Below, piece after piece: positions 8,955-16,259 of a stretch of DNA of 38,874 nucleotides (its first letter is position 1; each line of letters opens with the position of its first letter). The position numbers and the translations under genes were made by a program. The notes beneath the pieces were generated by a model. That model ran no database searches. It worked only from the letters and a program-made list of their open reading frames with translations, and was not told the origin of the DNA. The DNA is from Mariniblastus sp. (GTDB lineage Bacteria; Planctomycetota; Planctomycetia; Pirellulales; Pirellulaceae): assembly GCA_014237975.1 (NCBI GenBank), contig JABACA010000031.1, positions 1 to 38,874 on the forward strand. Direction: 5' to 3'.

Positions 8955-9997
8955 TCGAATTGTGCCAGGAAATATTCTCGTTGGTCCGGCGTCAAAGGCT
9001 CCAGGATTTGACGGGGAAGAGTCGTCGTTGAGTCGATCCGGGCGCCCAGCACCGCCCTGCCCTGCCCGTCAAATTCGCAGAATGAGGATCCGATCAACGA
9101 ACTATCTGTCAGGTCGGCACCCCGCAAGTCAGCACCCGCCAGATTGGCTCCCTCGAGATCGGTTCCGATCAGTTTTGCGAATTGAAGGTTGGTCTTGCGA
9201 AGATGACTATTGGACATGTTCGCACGGGAGAAATCTGCGTCCTGTAAATTGGATTCATTGAAGTTTGCATTTCGCAAAGAGGCTCCTTGGGCCATCAGGT
9301 TTGATAAATCCCTGCCGCTGGCATCGATGCTGCGAAGATCGTGGCCCACAAAATTCCTGTCGGCAATTAACCGGGCCGCCGTTCGTCGATCTAGGGTGGG
9401 TGCCATGTAACGTTGCTCAAGCCAGGGGTCGGCGGCGTTGTGATAGCCAGATTCGGCCTCCCAAAAACCGAGCCTGTCTGCCCGTAACAAATCGATCGCC
9501 TTCAGCCATTTGACACTCTTGTAAAAATATTTGCCTGGTACGACGTTGCGGAGGGGACCGCCATGTTCGGGGGCCAGTGGTTGGCCATCGCAGGTATGGG
9601 CAATCAGAGTTTTTTGCTGGATCGCCTCCAGCAATGGCAGTGACGTGGAATGGTTCCGCGTGGATTGCGCGACAAATGAAACAAATTCAATACCCTCACT
9701 GACGGTTAGCGAGCGGATTAAATCTTCCAGTAACACCCCGGTGAATTCGACCGAGAGTTTGGACCATCTTGTGACACAATGGATGTCCATATTCAGCGAG
9801 GTCTGTTTCAGTTTGTGTAATGCTGGCAGTGAGAAATGGACGTTTGTTTCGTCCGATCCGGACACCGCCAGCTGCCACGGTTGGTTGCCCGAAGCTGGTT
9901 GGCGCTCGCCGATCAGGGGCCATTTACCCACTGCCACCAGCTGTTGACCCGGTGGAAGGGGCGGATGTTGTCGATCGGTCTGGTTGGGAGTCGACAT
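8951..9997 (-). CDS. Molybdopterin-binding oxidoreductase domain fused to pentapeptide repeats
   Basis: A 348-aa two-part protein. Residues about 30-180 resemble the sulfite-oxidase/MsrP (YedY) molybdopterin domain: HCVTRWS with Cys74 at the expected Mo-ligand position, VEFTGVLLEDLI, and the block HGGPLRNVVPGKYFYKSVKW (145-164). Residues about 215-306 are pentapeptide repeats of the A(D/N)LxG type (LEGANLAGADLRGADL), which fold as a right-handed beta-helix. No signal peptide or Tat motif is visible, so it is probably cytoplasmic, unlike MsrP. No haem partner gene is adjacent. The fusion is unusual; the substrate is unknown. The start at 9997 gives MSTPNQTDRQ; the first 25 residues are low-complexity and may be disordered. 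Confidence 0.85.
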   Translation of the reverse strand: MSTPNQTDRQHPPLPPGQQLVAVGKWPLIGERQPASGNQPWQLAVSGSDETNVHFSLPALHKLKQTSLNMDIHCVTRWSKLSVEFTGVLLEDLIRSLTVSEGIEFVSFVAQSTRNHSTSLPLLEAIQQKTLIAHTCDGQPLAPEHGGPLRNVVPGKYFYKSVKWLKAIDLLRADRLGFWEAESGYHNAADPWLEQRYMAPTLDRRTAARLIADRNFVGHDLRSIDASGRDLSNLMAQGASLRNANFNESNLQDADFSRANMSNSHLRKTNLQFAKLIGTDLEGANLAGADLRGADLTDSSLIGSSFCEFDGQGRAVLGARIDSTTTLPRQILEPLTPDQREYFLAQFD

Positions 9998-10263
9998 GGT
10001 TACTGATTCGCTCTACCCGCATCAATGTGATTACAGGTGTAGCCTAATCGATTACATGATTTCCTGCCTGAAAACACCATCTGATTCCCGAAAAAAATCC
10101 CCAAGTCATTGCACCTGAATGGTTTGTATTCCAAGCAAAAATAAGGGCACGGAAAATGCACGTAATTTTGGAAGGTAGGAATATGGAATGACTGGAAGTT
10201 TTCCAGTTTCCATTACCAATGTAAATCCCCCCCTCTCGATCATTAGTTTAAGGAGAACAGGCA
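9998..10263 (+). promoter_or_regulatory. Intergenic region with a strong inverted repeat upstream of the His-rich gene
   Basis: No gene is supported here. At 10184-10212 an inverted repeat folds as TGGAA, a 2-nt bulge, ACTGGAA, loop GTT, TTCCAGT, TTCCA: 12 pairs in total. It lies 51 nt before the ATG, where it could be a 5'-UTR stem or an operator. No clear -35/-10 pair was recognised. Confidence 0.45.
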
Positions 10264-10626
10264 ATGAAATATTGTTCATTTTCATGGAAAGGTCTTTCAT
10301 TCATCGTCGCAGCAATTCTTCTGGTTTTCGTAACCAGTTCCGAGTCTCAAGCTCAGTTGCATCACGGTGGTCACAGGACTCTTCACCACGGGCACCATCA
10401 TGGACATCATCACGGACATCGTCATGGACATCGTAATGTCGGGTTTTCTTTGCGAATTGGTAGCGTCCCATATGGTTATTATGGCAACAGTTACAACACT
10501 TATTATGGCTATCGATCGCCCGGCTGTTATGGCTCTCCAGTTTATGGTTCGGCCTACCGATCCTACGGAAGCTATTACGGAGGACATGGGTGTAGGCAAG
10601 GCGGCGGAATCTATATTGGCTGGTAA
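10264..10626 (+). CDS. His-rich, Gly/Tyr-rich secreted small protein
   Basis: A 120-aa protein with a signal peptide (basic start, hydrophobic core about 12-24, likely cut after SQA near residue 30). A histidine block follows at about 33-57, where (H/R)HGH units repeat. The second half is rich in Gly, Tyr and Ser with YGYYG/YGSYYGG motifs and two Cys. A strong AAGGAG Shine-Dalgarno sequence lies 8 nt before the ATG. The His block could bind Ni, Zn or Cu outside the cytoplasm, and the Tyr/Gly tail resembles structural or surface proteins; both are inference. Hairpins at 10184-10212 and 10655-10696 flank the gene. Confidence 0.8.
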   Translation: MKYCSFSWKGLSFIVAAILLVFVTSSESQAQLHHGGHRTLHHGHHHGHHHGHRHGHRNVGFSLRIGSVPYGYYGNSYNTYYGYRSPGCYGSPVYGSAYRSYGSYYGGHGCRQGGGIYIGW

Positions 10627-10654
10627 GTAGCCATTTCGCCATTTTCGATTTTCT

Positions 10655-10696
10655 CGGCAGCGATTGCTCATCGAATCTGATGGGTAATCGCCGTTG
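10655..10696 (+). other. Long stem-loop downstream of the His-rich gene
   Basis: The arms 10660-10672 and 10679-10691 pair over 13 positions (two G-T wobbles) around the 6-nt loop GAATCT, and a second block 10655-10658/10693-10696 extends the stem after one mismatch. It starts 28 nt after the stop codon. No T-tract follows on either strand, so it is not a standard terminator. A 3'-end stability or processing element is possible. The rest of 10627-10890 holds no supported gene. Confidence 0.5.
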
Positions 10697-10890
10697 GGAG
10701 AATGCGGCTCTGTCGGGTCTCGTTCATGGATGATTACCGGTTGGCAGCTGGCTGGTGATTTGATTGGGAATCGTTCCCGATGGCGGCAGAACTTCTTGGG
10801 TTTGACGAAAAAAATAGAATATTCCTGAGTGTATTGTGATCATAATGGTGGAGATCTGATTTCCTAACGAGGATTCAAGGATATTTTCTG

Positions 10891-11754
10891 ATGCTGTTTC
10901 AGTTTGTTTGTCTTCCACATCGTTTGAATGTGTTGAGCCTGGCGTGTCTGCTCCTGTCCACCCTGGCCGGCGGATTCAGCTTTGATTCCTGCGACGCTTT
11001 TTCCGTGGCCAGTAAGCCTCTCCAGGATAATGGTTCGAATTCCCGCTTTGATCAACGGATTGACGAACTCAAGAAAGAGTTGGCAAGGCAGCAGCGGGTG
11101 TTGGGCAGCCGTCACCCCAGGGTCAGGGAGTTGCAGGTAGAACTGCAAGTCAGGATGAAACATCTCGATCAGGAACTGGACGAGATTTCAAGAAAAATAA
11201 TCGGCCTGGAAATCGATTTGGCAAAAGCCCAGTTGCAATTCTCCGGCAATCACCCTGAAGTCAAATCACTGCGCAAACAGATTTTGCTATGGCAACAGTA
11301 TTCCAAACAGGAGCGGGTTGGATCAAATGAATTAGTCAGGTTGGATACTGCTATCGAAGCCTTGCGGATTGAGTTGGTCATGTCGGGCAATCTGGGAGCG
11401 GGTCATCCGCTCGTCAAAGATCTCAGAAAGGAATTCGCCGATGTACAGATGGAAAGGAATGTGTTGGGGATGCAGGAAGAATGTGAGCGTCAAAAACTGC
11501 ATATCTGGCGGAGCGAAATAGACCGTAAAATCTCGGCACGGGCCAAACAGTCCGGGATCTCGCCAGAACAATGGTTGACACAAAAGTCGCGGGCAGCAGG
11601 GATCGGTCCAGACAAATATCGACAATACGTTATCTGGCGCGAATTGGCGCTGGAAAAATTGGCGACTTTGGAATCGCCATTGCAAGACAAGAAACTGCAA
11701 GGGCTAGTGGATAGCTTCCGGAACTCGCAAAAACCGGACCAGCAAGATCCGTAA
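10891..11754 (+). CDS. Exported coiled-coil protein with three HPxV motifs
   Basis: A 287-aa protein with an N-terminal hydrophobic segment (about 13-30) that reads as a signal peptide or anchor. The body is mostly helical and charged. Three related units occur: LGSRHPRVRELQVEL, FSGNHPEVKSLRKQI and LGAGHPLVKDLRKEF, with HP at 75, 121 and 172. The GxxHPxVxxL pattern is also seen in the coiled-coil parts of polysaccharide chain-length (Wzz/GNVR-type) proteins, but the transmembrane architecture of those is absent. AAGGA lies 10 nt before the ATG. Function unknown; a periplasmic scaffold is the best guess. Confidence 0.7.
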   Translation: MLFQFVCLPHRLNVLSLACLLLSTLAGGFSFDSCDAFSVASKPLQDNGSNSRFDQRIDELKKELARQQRVLGSRHPRVRELQVELQVRMKHLDQELDEISRKIIGLEIDLAKAQLQFSGNHPEVKSLRKQILLWQQYSKQERVGSNELVRLDTAIEALRIELVMSGNLGAGHPLVKDLRKEFADVQMERNVLGMQEECERQKLHIWRSEIDRKISARAKQSGISPEQWLTQKSRAAGIGPDKYRQYVIWRELALEKLATLESPLQDKKLQGLVDSFRNSQKPDQQDP

Positions 11755-11787
11755 ATGATGAATCCTTGCTAATGGAGACCTGGTGGT

Positions 11788-12954
11788 TTAGACCTCGTCC
11801 AAGTCTCGGGTAACGGGTTCCATTACTTTGGTGTTCCGCTCGATCGCCAGCACAGTCGTTCGCTGCTGGGTGCCATCTCGACTGGCAGCGACAATGGGCA
11901 AAATCTGGCGGCGGTCCGGCAGATTGATCTTTACCGAAAAGGTACCATCGTTTTCGAGTTTAACCGGTTCGCCGGCAAGTGTGACGTTGGCGTTGGGGTC
12001 AGCCACGCCTTGAATAACCATGTGGGCATCGACCTCGAAATCAAAGCAATGGAATCCATTGTTGACGCCATTGCCGAGCCGCACGAATTCGGGTTGGTTC
12101 ATGGGCCGTCTCAGTTTTTCCTCAAACACCTGTTGCAGGTCGTTGGTAGTCGTCTTCGCATAACCGCCACTCAAAGCATAAAATTTCTTGAAGTCATCGG
12201 CGATGTCCGCCCAATTGTGATCAAACGAATCGGTGTTGGGGGCGGGAGTTGTGACACAATTGCTCTTGGCAACCAAATGGAATTTCCCGTCGTCGGTGGC
12301 GTACCCGATCGCAATGCGGTAGCTCATGGAAGGTTCAGGAACGTCAATAAACCAATTCCTCACGCCGCCATGAACCGGGATTTCACGAATGATGTTCTCT
12401 GTAGAATTGGTGGAACCGTCATTGACCACGTTCAAGACACGCAATACGGGGCGCGCGGTGTGCCATCGATCCACCAGGGCCACTTTCGCACGTGCAACCG
12501 TTGATTTACTGACTTCCCAATAAACCTGGATCCAGTACGCATCGCGCACGATGGCGATGACTCGATCCTGTTCCGGGTCGTTCCCACCCCGTTCCAAGCT
12601 ATTGATCAAGGCCAAGTTTTTAAGGCTTTCCTGTTGCTGACGGTCCTGCCGGATCTGCCTGGCAATGCGGGATTCAGACACGGTCGTCTTGTTCGTCGCA
12701 GTGGAACGGGACGTATTGTTACCCGTGCGGGATAGTTTTCGAGCCACCGTTTTCTTGGTCAGAGCCGTTTTTCCAAGCGTTTTGGGCGAGCCACGTTTCC
12801 GGCTGCCGGAGCGAGGTTTTGACCTTGCCTGCTTCAAAAGAGCTTTGACCAACTGTTCCTTGCGCATCGAGTGCCAACCTGGGACACCATGGGTTTTGGC
12901 CATCTGAGCAAGGTCTTTAGAGGTGTGGGACCGGAGGGTTGCTGCAGTAATCAA
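11788..12954 (-). CDS. Rho_N-like plus DUF4912 domain protein
   Basis: The N-terminus (TLRSHTSKDLAQMAKTHGVPGWHSMRKEQLVKALL) matches the Rho N-terminal/SAP-like helical domain. A basic low-complexity linker of about 60 residues follows, then a DUF4912 domain recognisable by the DAYWIQVYWEVS block and a beta-rich C-terminal half. Rho_N plus DUF4912 is a known but uncharacterised combination. The basic linker suggests nucleic-acid binding. The frame is open to a GTG at 12984, but a TTG at 12954 has GGGAG 7 nt upstream and starts right at the Rho_N domain, so I prefer it. It converges with the HPxV protein, 33 nt apart. Confidence 0.8.
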   Translation of the reverse strand: MITAATLRSHTSKDLAQMAKTHGVPGWHSMRKEQLVKALLKQARSKPRSGSRKRGSPKTLGKTALTKKTVARKLSRTGNNTSRSTATNKTTVSESRIARQIRQDRQQQESLKNLALINSLERGGNDPEQDRVIAIVRDAYWIQVYWEVSKSTVARAKVALVDRWHTARPVLRVLNVVNDGSTNSTENIIREIPVHGGVRNWFIDVPEPSMSYRIAIGYATDDGKFHLVAKSNCVTTPAPNTDSFDHNWADIADDFKKFYALSGGYAKTTTNDLQQVFEEKLRRPMNQPEFVRLGNGVNNGFHCFDFEVDAHMVIQGVADPNANVTLAGEPVKLENDGTFSVKINLPDRRQILPIVAASRDGTQQRTTVLAIERNTKVMEPVTRDLDEV

Positions 12955-13085
12955 TCGAATTCTCCCGTTCAGTGCCAATGGCACCGATGTGCGACCCAGG
13001 AGCCGCTCACTTTGGTCAACAGGATGTCCCAGTCCTATCGAACAACTTTCTTTACACTCGGTTCCTCCCGAGCCACCGCCAATGT

Positions 13086-13229
13086 TTATTTTTGTTCGGT
13101 CCAGCTGTCCCAGTATGCGGCGAGCATTTTGAAGAGATCTCGGTTCAGCGGGCAGGAAGTTACGTCGGACGTGGCCTTGTTATCGTGCGGCTTACGGCGA
13201 CGAATATTCCGTTCCAAACTGTTGTCCAT
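13086..13229 (-). CDS. Possible 47-aa small protein upstream of the DUF4912 gene
   Basis: An ATG at 13229 opens 47 codons ending with TAA at 13086-13088. The product starts MDNSLERNIRRRKPHDNK and ends FKMLAAYWDSWTEQK: a basic N-terminal half and an amphipathic, Trp-containing C-terminal half. It lies on the same strand about 130 nt before the DUF4912 start and could share its transcript. No strong ribosome-binding site is seen. The composition looks protein-like, but there is no family evidence. Confidence 0.4.
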   Translation of the reverse strand: MDNSLERNIRRRKPHDNKATSDVTSCPLNRDLFKMLAAYWDSWTEQK

Positions 13230-13494
13230 GTTAGTCTAAATCCTGAATTCCACAACCTCCGGAGCGTTGAACAGGCGTTAAACAGTCGTCGTAAGTCATT
13301 TGTATCAATGTGTTTGTGAAAATGATTCGAATATGTGGAATGGTCCGTTTGACCCGTTCCTCGGCTCGCTGGGGGATTGGAGTTTAAATGGCCGCGGTAT
13401 TTATTTTTAAACCATTGGTTTTAAACAGCTTACGACTACTTCGTGAAAAATTTCTCAAAGTTATCCCGTTGATTGGGTTGTCAGTTTTTGACAG
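13230..13494. promoter_or_regulatory. Divergent spacer upstream of the ATP synthase operon
   Basis: The spacer between minus-strand genes and the atp operon should hold the operon promoter. A short inverted repeat, TGTCA-GTTTT-TGACA (13479-13493), lies immediately before the first possible start codon. I could not assign a convincing -35/-10 pair. No gene is supported. Confidence 0.3.
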
Positions 13495-13830
13495 GTGGAT
13501 AGATTCGTTGGAGTTGAGTTGGTTGCCTCCTGTCCGATAAATGGAAATGCGTCTGTGGTAACTTCGTCCGATACCCGCTCCCCTGCTGCCCAGGGGTTTC
13601 ATCTGGCCAGCCATGTGACGACGATCAGTCTGATGATGGTTTTACCGGCAGGTGGTGGCTACTACGCGGACAAGTACTTTGGTACCTTGCCCCTGTTTAT
13701 GGTTTTGGGCCTGATCCTGGGGCTGATTGCCGGGGTTTGGCAGTTGATTCGACTCGCTCAAAACGAGCCCCCCAAGCACGAAGATTCCACGTCCCCAAGC
13801 ACTACCGATGAGTCCTCCCATCCAAACTAA
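13495..13830 (+). CDS. AtpZ/AtpI-type small membrane protein of the ATP synthase operon
   Basis: A 111-aa protein whose core (FHLASHVTTISLMMVLPAGGGYYADKYFGTLPLFMVLGLILGLIAG in segments) matches the F0F1-ATPase gene-1 family: two hydrophobic helices joined by a GxxxDKxxGT turn. Family members are accessory proteins, possibly aiding c-ring assembly or Mg2+ uptake. The C-terminal tail is hydrophilic. The start is uncertain: GTG at 13495, TTG at 13519 with GGAG 5 nt upstream, or GTG at 13555. The gene leads the atp operon and overlaps the next by 23 nt. Confidence 0.8.
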   Translation: MDRFVGVELVASCPINGNASVVTSSDTRSPAAQGFHLASHVTTISLMMVLPAGGGYYADKYFGTLPLFMVLGLILGLIAGVWQLIRLAQNEPPKHEDSTSPSTTDESSHPN

Positions 13831-14272
13831 ATCGCTACTTCGACAAGACGACCTGCCGGGTATGTTGTTACGCGCGCTTTTGCTGACGGCGATCATTGGG
13901 TTGACGACTTTTTTGGCAGCCGTACTTCAGTCGGCCGTGATCGATACGCCGGCCACACCAATCAACGCGTTGGTGGTATTTTTGACGATTTGGTTCCCGA
14001 TGATCCTGGGCCTGTTGGCGAGTGAACTGCCCAGGGGTGAAGAGTTTATTTTCATCCGAATGGGCGGGGCGACATTTTGTCGCACTGGAATGCCGCTGCT
14101 CGTCATTCTGTTGTTAAGGTATTCTATTCCGGATCTTGTCGACCAAGTCGTTTTCATGATCGTCTTCGTATACGCCGTAGGGTTCATTGCCAGTGTTTTG
14201 CTGTCCGTTTTCCGGTTGGGTCGCTCACCGGGTGGTCAGAATTTGAGTGAGGTCCAAAGTGCCATTCATTGA
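13808..14272 (+). CDS. Membrane protein preceding atpB, unknown role
   Basis: A 154-aa protein with four predicted hydrophobic helices (about 19-40, 52-70, 92-105 and 112-135) and short polar ends. Its place between the AtpZ/AtpI-like gene and atpB, overlapping both, marks it as part of the ATP synthase operon and probably an assembly factor of the AtpI type, but the sequence similarity I can see is weak. The ATG at 13808 lies inside the previous gene, so translation is likely coupled. Confidence 0.75.
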   Translation: MSPPIQTKSLLRQDDLPGMLLRALLLTAIIGLTTFLAAVLQSAVIDTPATPINALVVFLTIWFPMILGLLASELPRGEEFIFIRMGGATFCRTGMPLLVILLLRYSIPDLVDQVVFMIVFVYAVGFIASVLLSVFRLGRSPGGQNLSEVQSAIH

Positions 14273-15269
14273 GGATGAAAAAGAGACCAAAGATGATCCG
14301 CATGATGAAAATCATGAGGATGCTGGCCAGCACTCCGATGATGCTGCGCACGATGCCGGTTCATCCAGCAGCAGTGATGGCTATACGCTCGAAGAGGGGT
14401 TGGAGCATTACATGGATCCCGGACACCTGTTCGGACACGTCCAGGATAGCCATCATTTCGAGGTTCCCAAATTTTTGTCATCCAGTGGCAAACTTTCGAT
14501 CCCCAACCTGACTGGTTACACCAAAGAGAACCCGATGATTCCGGGTATCAATTTTGTGGGTCGACCGACCAAGTTCATGGCGCTTGAGCTGGCGGCCGCG
14601 ATCGTGATTACCGTGGCCTACGTCTGGCTGGCCCGCAAAGTAACGCACGAGGGGAACGCTCCCAAGGGCAAGGTCTGGAATTTCCTCGAGTCGATTGTCT
14701 GTTTCATACGAGACGACATTGCCGTTCCCAGTATTGGTAAACAGGATGCGGATCGTTTTTTACCGTTCCTGCTAACCCTGTTTTTTTTCATCATTGTTCT
14801 CAACCTGTTCGGCATGATTCCATTTATGGGAGGTGCCACCGGCGCCTTGGGCGTGACGGCCGTCCTGGCGGTGATCACGTTTGTGATTGTGATGGGTGTC
14901 GGAATGAAAAAAATGGGTGTCGTCGGGTTCATCAAAGCGCAGGTTCCCACCATGGACCTGTCACCCGCTTTGGCATTCTTTTTGATTCCAGCAATTTGGG
15001 CGATTGAGGTGTTTGGCCTGTTTGTCAAACATTTCGTGTTGGCCATTCGTCTGTTTGCCAACATGTTCGCCGGTCACCTGGTGTTGGCGGTGTTCCTCGG
15101 GTTTATCGGGGTGGCGGCGGCCAGCTTAATGATCTATTTGATTGGGCCCTTGGTAGTCGTGGTTGCGGTTGCCCTGAGCCTGTTGGAACTGTTTGTCGCC
15201 TGTTTGCAGGCATATGTTTTCACTTTTTTGGCGGCCCTGTTTATCGGGGCGGCCTTGCATCCTCACTAG
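14259..15269 (+). CDS. atpB: F-type ATP synthase subunit a
   Basis: Stator channel subunit of the membrane Fo sector. The essential arginine is in LAIRLFANMFAGH, and the C-terminal helix LLELFVACLQAYVFTFLAALFIGAALHPH is typical. About 60 N-terminal residues before the core are acidic and His-rich (KDDPHDENHEDAGQ), an extension beyond the E. coli protein. Starts at GTG 14247 and GTG 14259 are both open; GAGG at 14249-14252 sits 6 nt before 14259, so I prefer the latter. It overlaps the preceding gene by 14 nt. Confidence 0.93.
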   Translation: MPFIEDEKETKDDPHDENHEDAGQHSDDAAHDAGSSSSSDGYTLEEGLEHYMDPGHLFGHVQDSHHFEVPKFLSSSGKLSIPNLTGYTKENPMIPGINFVGRPTKFMALELAAAIVITVAYVWLARKVTHEGNAPKGKVWNFLESIVCFIRDDIAVPSIGKQDADRFLPFLLTLFFFIIVLNLFGMIPFMGGATGALGVTAVLAVITFVIVMGVGMKKMGVVGFIKAQVPTMDLSPALAFFLIPAIWAIEVFGLFVKHFVLAIRLFANMFAGHLVLAVFLGFIGVAAASLMIYLIGPLVVVVAVALSLLELFVACLQAYVFTFLAALFIGAALHPH

Positions 15270-15276
15270 CGTGAGG
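15261..15276 (+). other. Hairpin overlapping the atpB stop codon
   Basis: CCTCAC (15261-15266) pairs perfectly with GTGAGG (15271-15276) around the loop TAGC that contains the atpB stop codon. No T-tract follows. It sits between the a and c genes, where many bacteria tune c-subunit output at the mRNA level, so an mRNA processing or translation role is possible. Confidence 0.4.
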
Positions 15277-15340
15277 TTGCCATTGATCCAGTTAACAAAT
15301 TTACATTTACATTGGCAACGAATACGACGGAGACTTTTAG

Positions 15341-15667
15341 ATGTCTAAATGGGTAATGATCGCGGTCTTTTTGGGGCTTGGGTTGCTTAGCACACCGCTG
15401 ATGGCGCAGGAAGTGGGAGAAAATAGTATCGACGGATTAGAGCGGGCAATGGGAGTTATGGTTCCTGGAATTGCCGGGATCGGTGCTGGCCTGGCAATTC
15501 TCGGTGCCGGTATTGGCATCGGTAAAATTGGTGGATCGGCTTGTGAAAGTGTTGCTCGCCAGCCGGAAATGGCAGCCAAGGTTCAGACAGTCGGCATTAT
15601 TTTCGCGGCCCTGATTGAAGGTGCGGCGTTCTTTGCCTTGCTGATCTGTTTCCTGGTCGCTGGCTAG
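15341..15667 (+). CDS. atpE: F-type ATP synthase subunit c with signal-peptide-like extension
   Basis: Proteolipid of the rotor ring. The hairpin of two helices is clear: a Gly-rich first helix (GAGLAILGAGIGIGKIGG), the polar loop ARQPE, and the second helix with the ion-binding glutamate in ALIEGAAFFALL. The Gln and Ser/Thr ligands typical of Na+-type rings are absent, which suggests H+ use. The 108-aa length exceeds the usual 70-90 aa because of about 23 N-terminal residues that look like a cleavable signal peptide (LLSTPLMAQ). The gene follows atpB by 71 nt. Confidence 0.95.
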   Translation: MSKWVMIAVFLGLGLLSTPLMAQEVGENSIDGLERAMGVMVPGIAGIGAGLAILGAGIGIGKIGGSACESVARQPEMAAKVQTVGIIFAALIEGAAFFALLICFLVAG

Positions 15668-15703
15668 GTTGGTTCCGCTCGACCATTGAATTTGGAGTAA
15701 GCG

Positions 15704-16252
15704 ATGTTGGATAGCTGTTTTACACGGTTGCTGATATTGGCCTCAGGCGGTGACCAAGCCGATCCTCTCGTCTTCGATGCAGACTTGGCGTTGTGGACGT
15801 TGATCATCTTCCTGGGGATGATGTTTGTCCTGGGCAGGTATGCCTGGAAGCCACTGATCCAGGGGCTCAATAACCGCGAAGAGAATATTGCCAAGAAGAT
15901 CGAGGACGCTGACAAGGCACACGATCACGCTCAAGCGAACCTTCGTCAATACGAAGAGAAGCTTGCTTCGGTCACCGACGAAGCGAAGGCCGTGTTGGAT
16001 GAAGCCAAAAAGGATGCGGTTGCCGTCAAGGACCGTATCCTGGCCGAAGCCCAGGAAGAGGCTCAACGGATCCGGGATCGGGCGTTGGGTGATATCGAGG
16101 CAGCCAAGAATGCTGCGGTACGGGAACTGGCGGAGAAGAGTGTTGATTCCGCGGTCTCGCTGGCTGGCAGCATTGTTGGCAGGTCGTTGGATAAGCAGGA
16201 TCACGACAAGTTGATTGAAGATTCCATCAGCAGTTTTACCAGTGGAGCTTAA
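15704..16252 (+). CDS. atpF: F-type ATP synthase subunit b
   Basis: Peripheral stalk subunit that links Fo to F1. One transmembrane helix (about 28-46, LALWTLIIFLGMMFVLGRYAW) is followed by a long Ala/Glu/Lys/Arg helix that forms the b-dimer coiled coil, ending near residue 170. Length 182 aa is slightly over the E. coli value (156). TTGGAG lies a few bases before the ATG. Only one b gene is present, so the stalk should be a homodimer. Confidence 0.94.
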   Translation: MLDSCFTRLLILASGGDQADPLVFDADLALWTLIIFLGMMFVLGRYAWKPLIQGLNNREENIAKKIEDADKAHDHAQANLRQYEEKLASVTDEAKAVLDEAKKDAVAVKDRILAEAQEEAQRIRDRALGDIEAAKNAAVRELAEKSVDSAVSLAGSIVGRSLDKQDHDKLIEDSISSFTSGA

Positions 16253-16259
16253 TCCAGAG

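Noticed and set aside
10400-10436. Repeated CATCATGGACATC-like units as a CRISPR or tandem array
   Set aside because: The repeats are codons of the histidine block of a coding gene, not an array with spacers.
13479-13493. TTGACA at 13488 as an atp promoter
   Set aside because: No -10 element at 16-18 nt downstream, and it abuts the first possible start codon.
15743-16204. 153-codon frame antisense to atpF
   Set aside because: Shadow of a highly biased coiled-coil gene; the sense strand is unambiguous.
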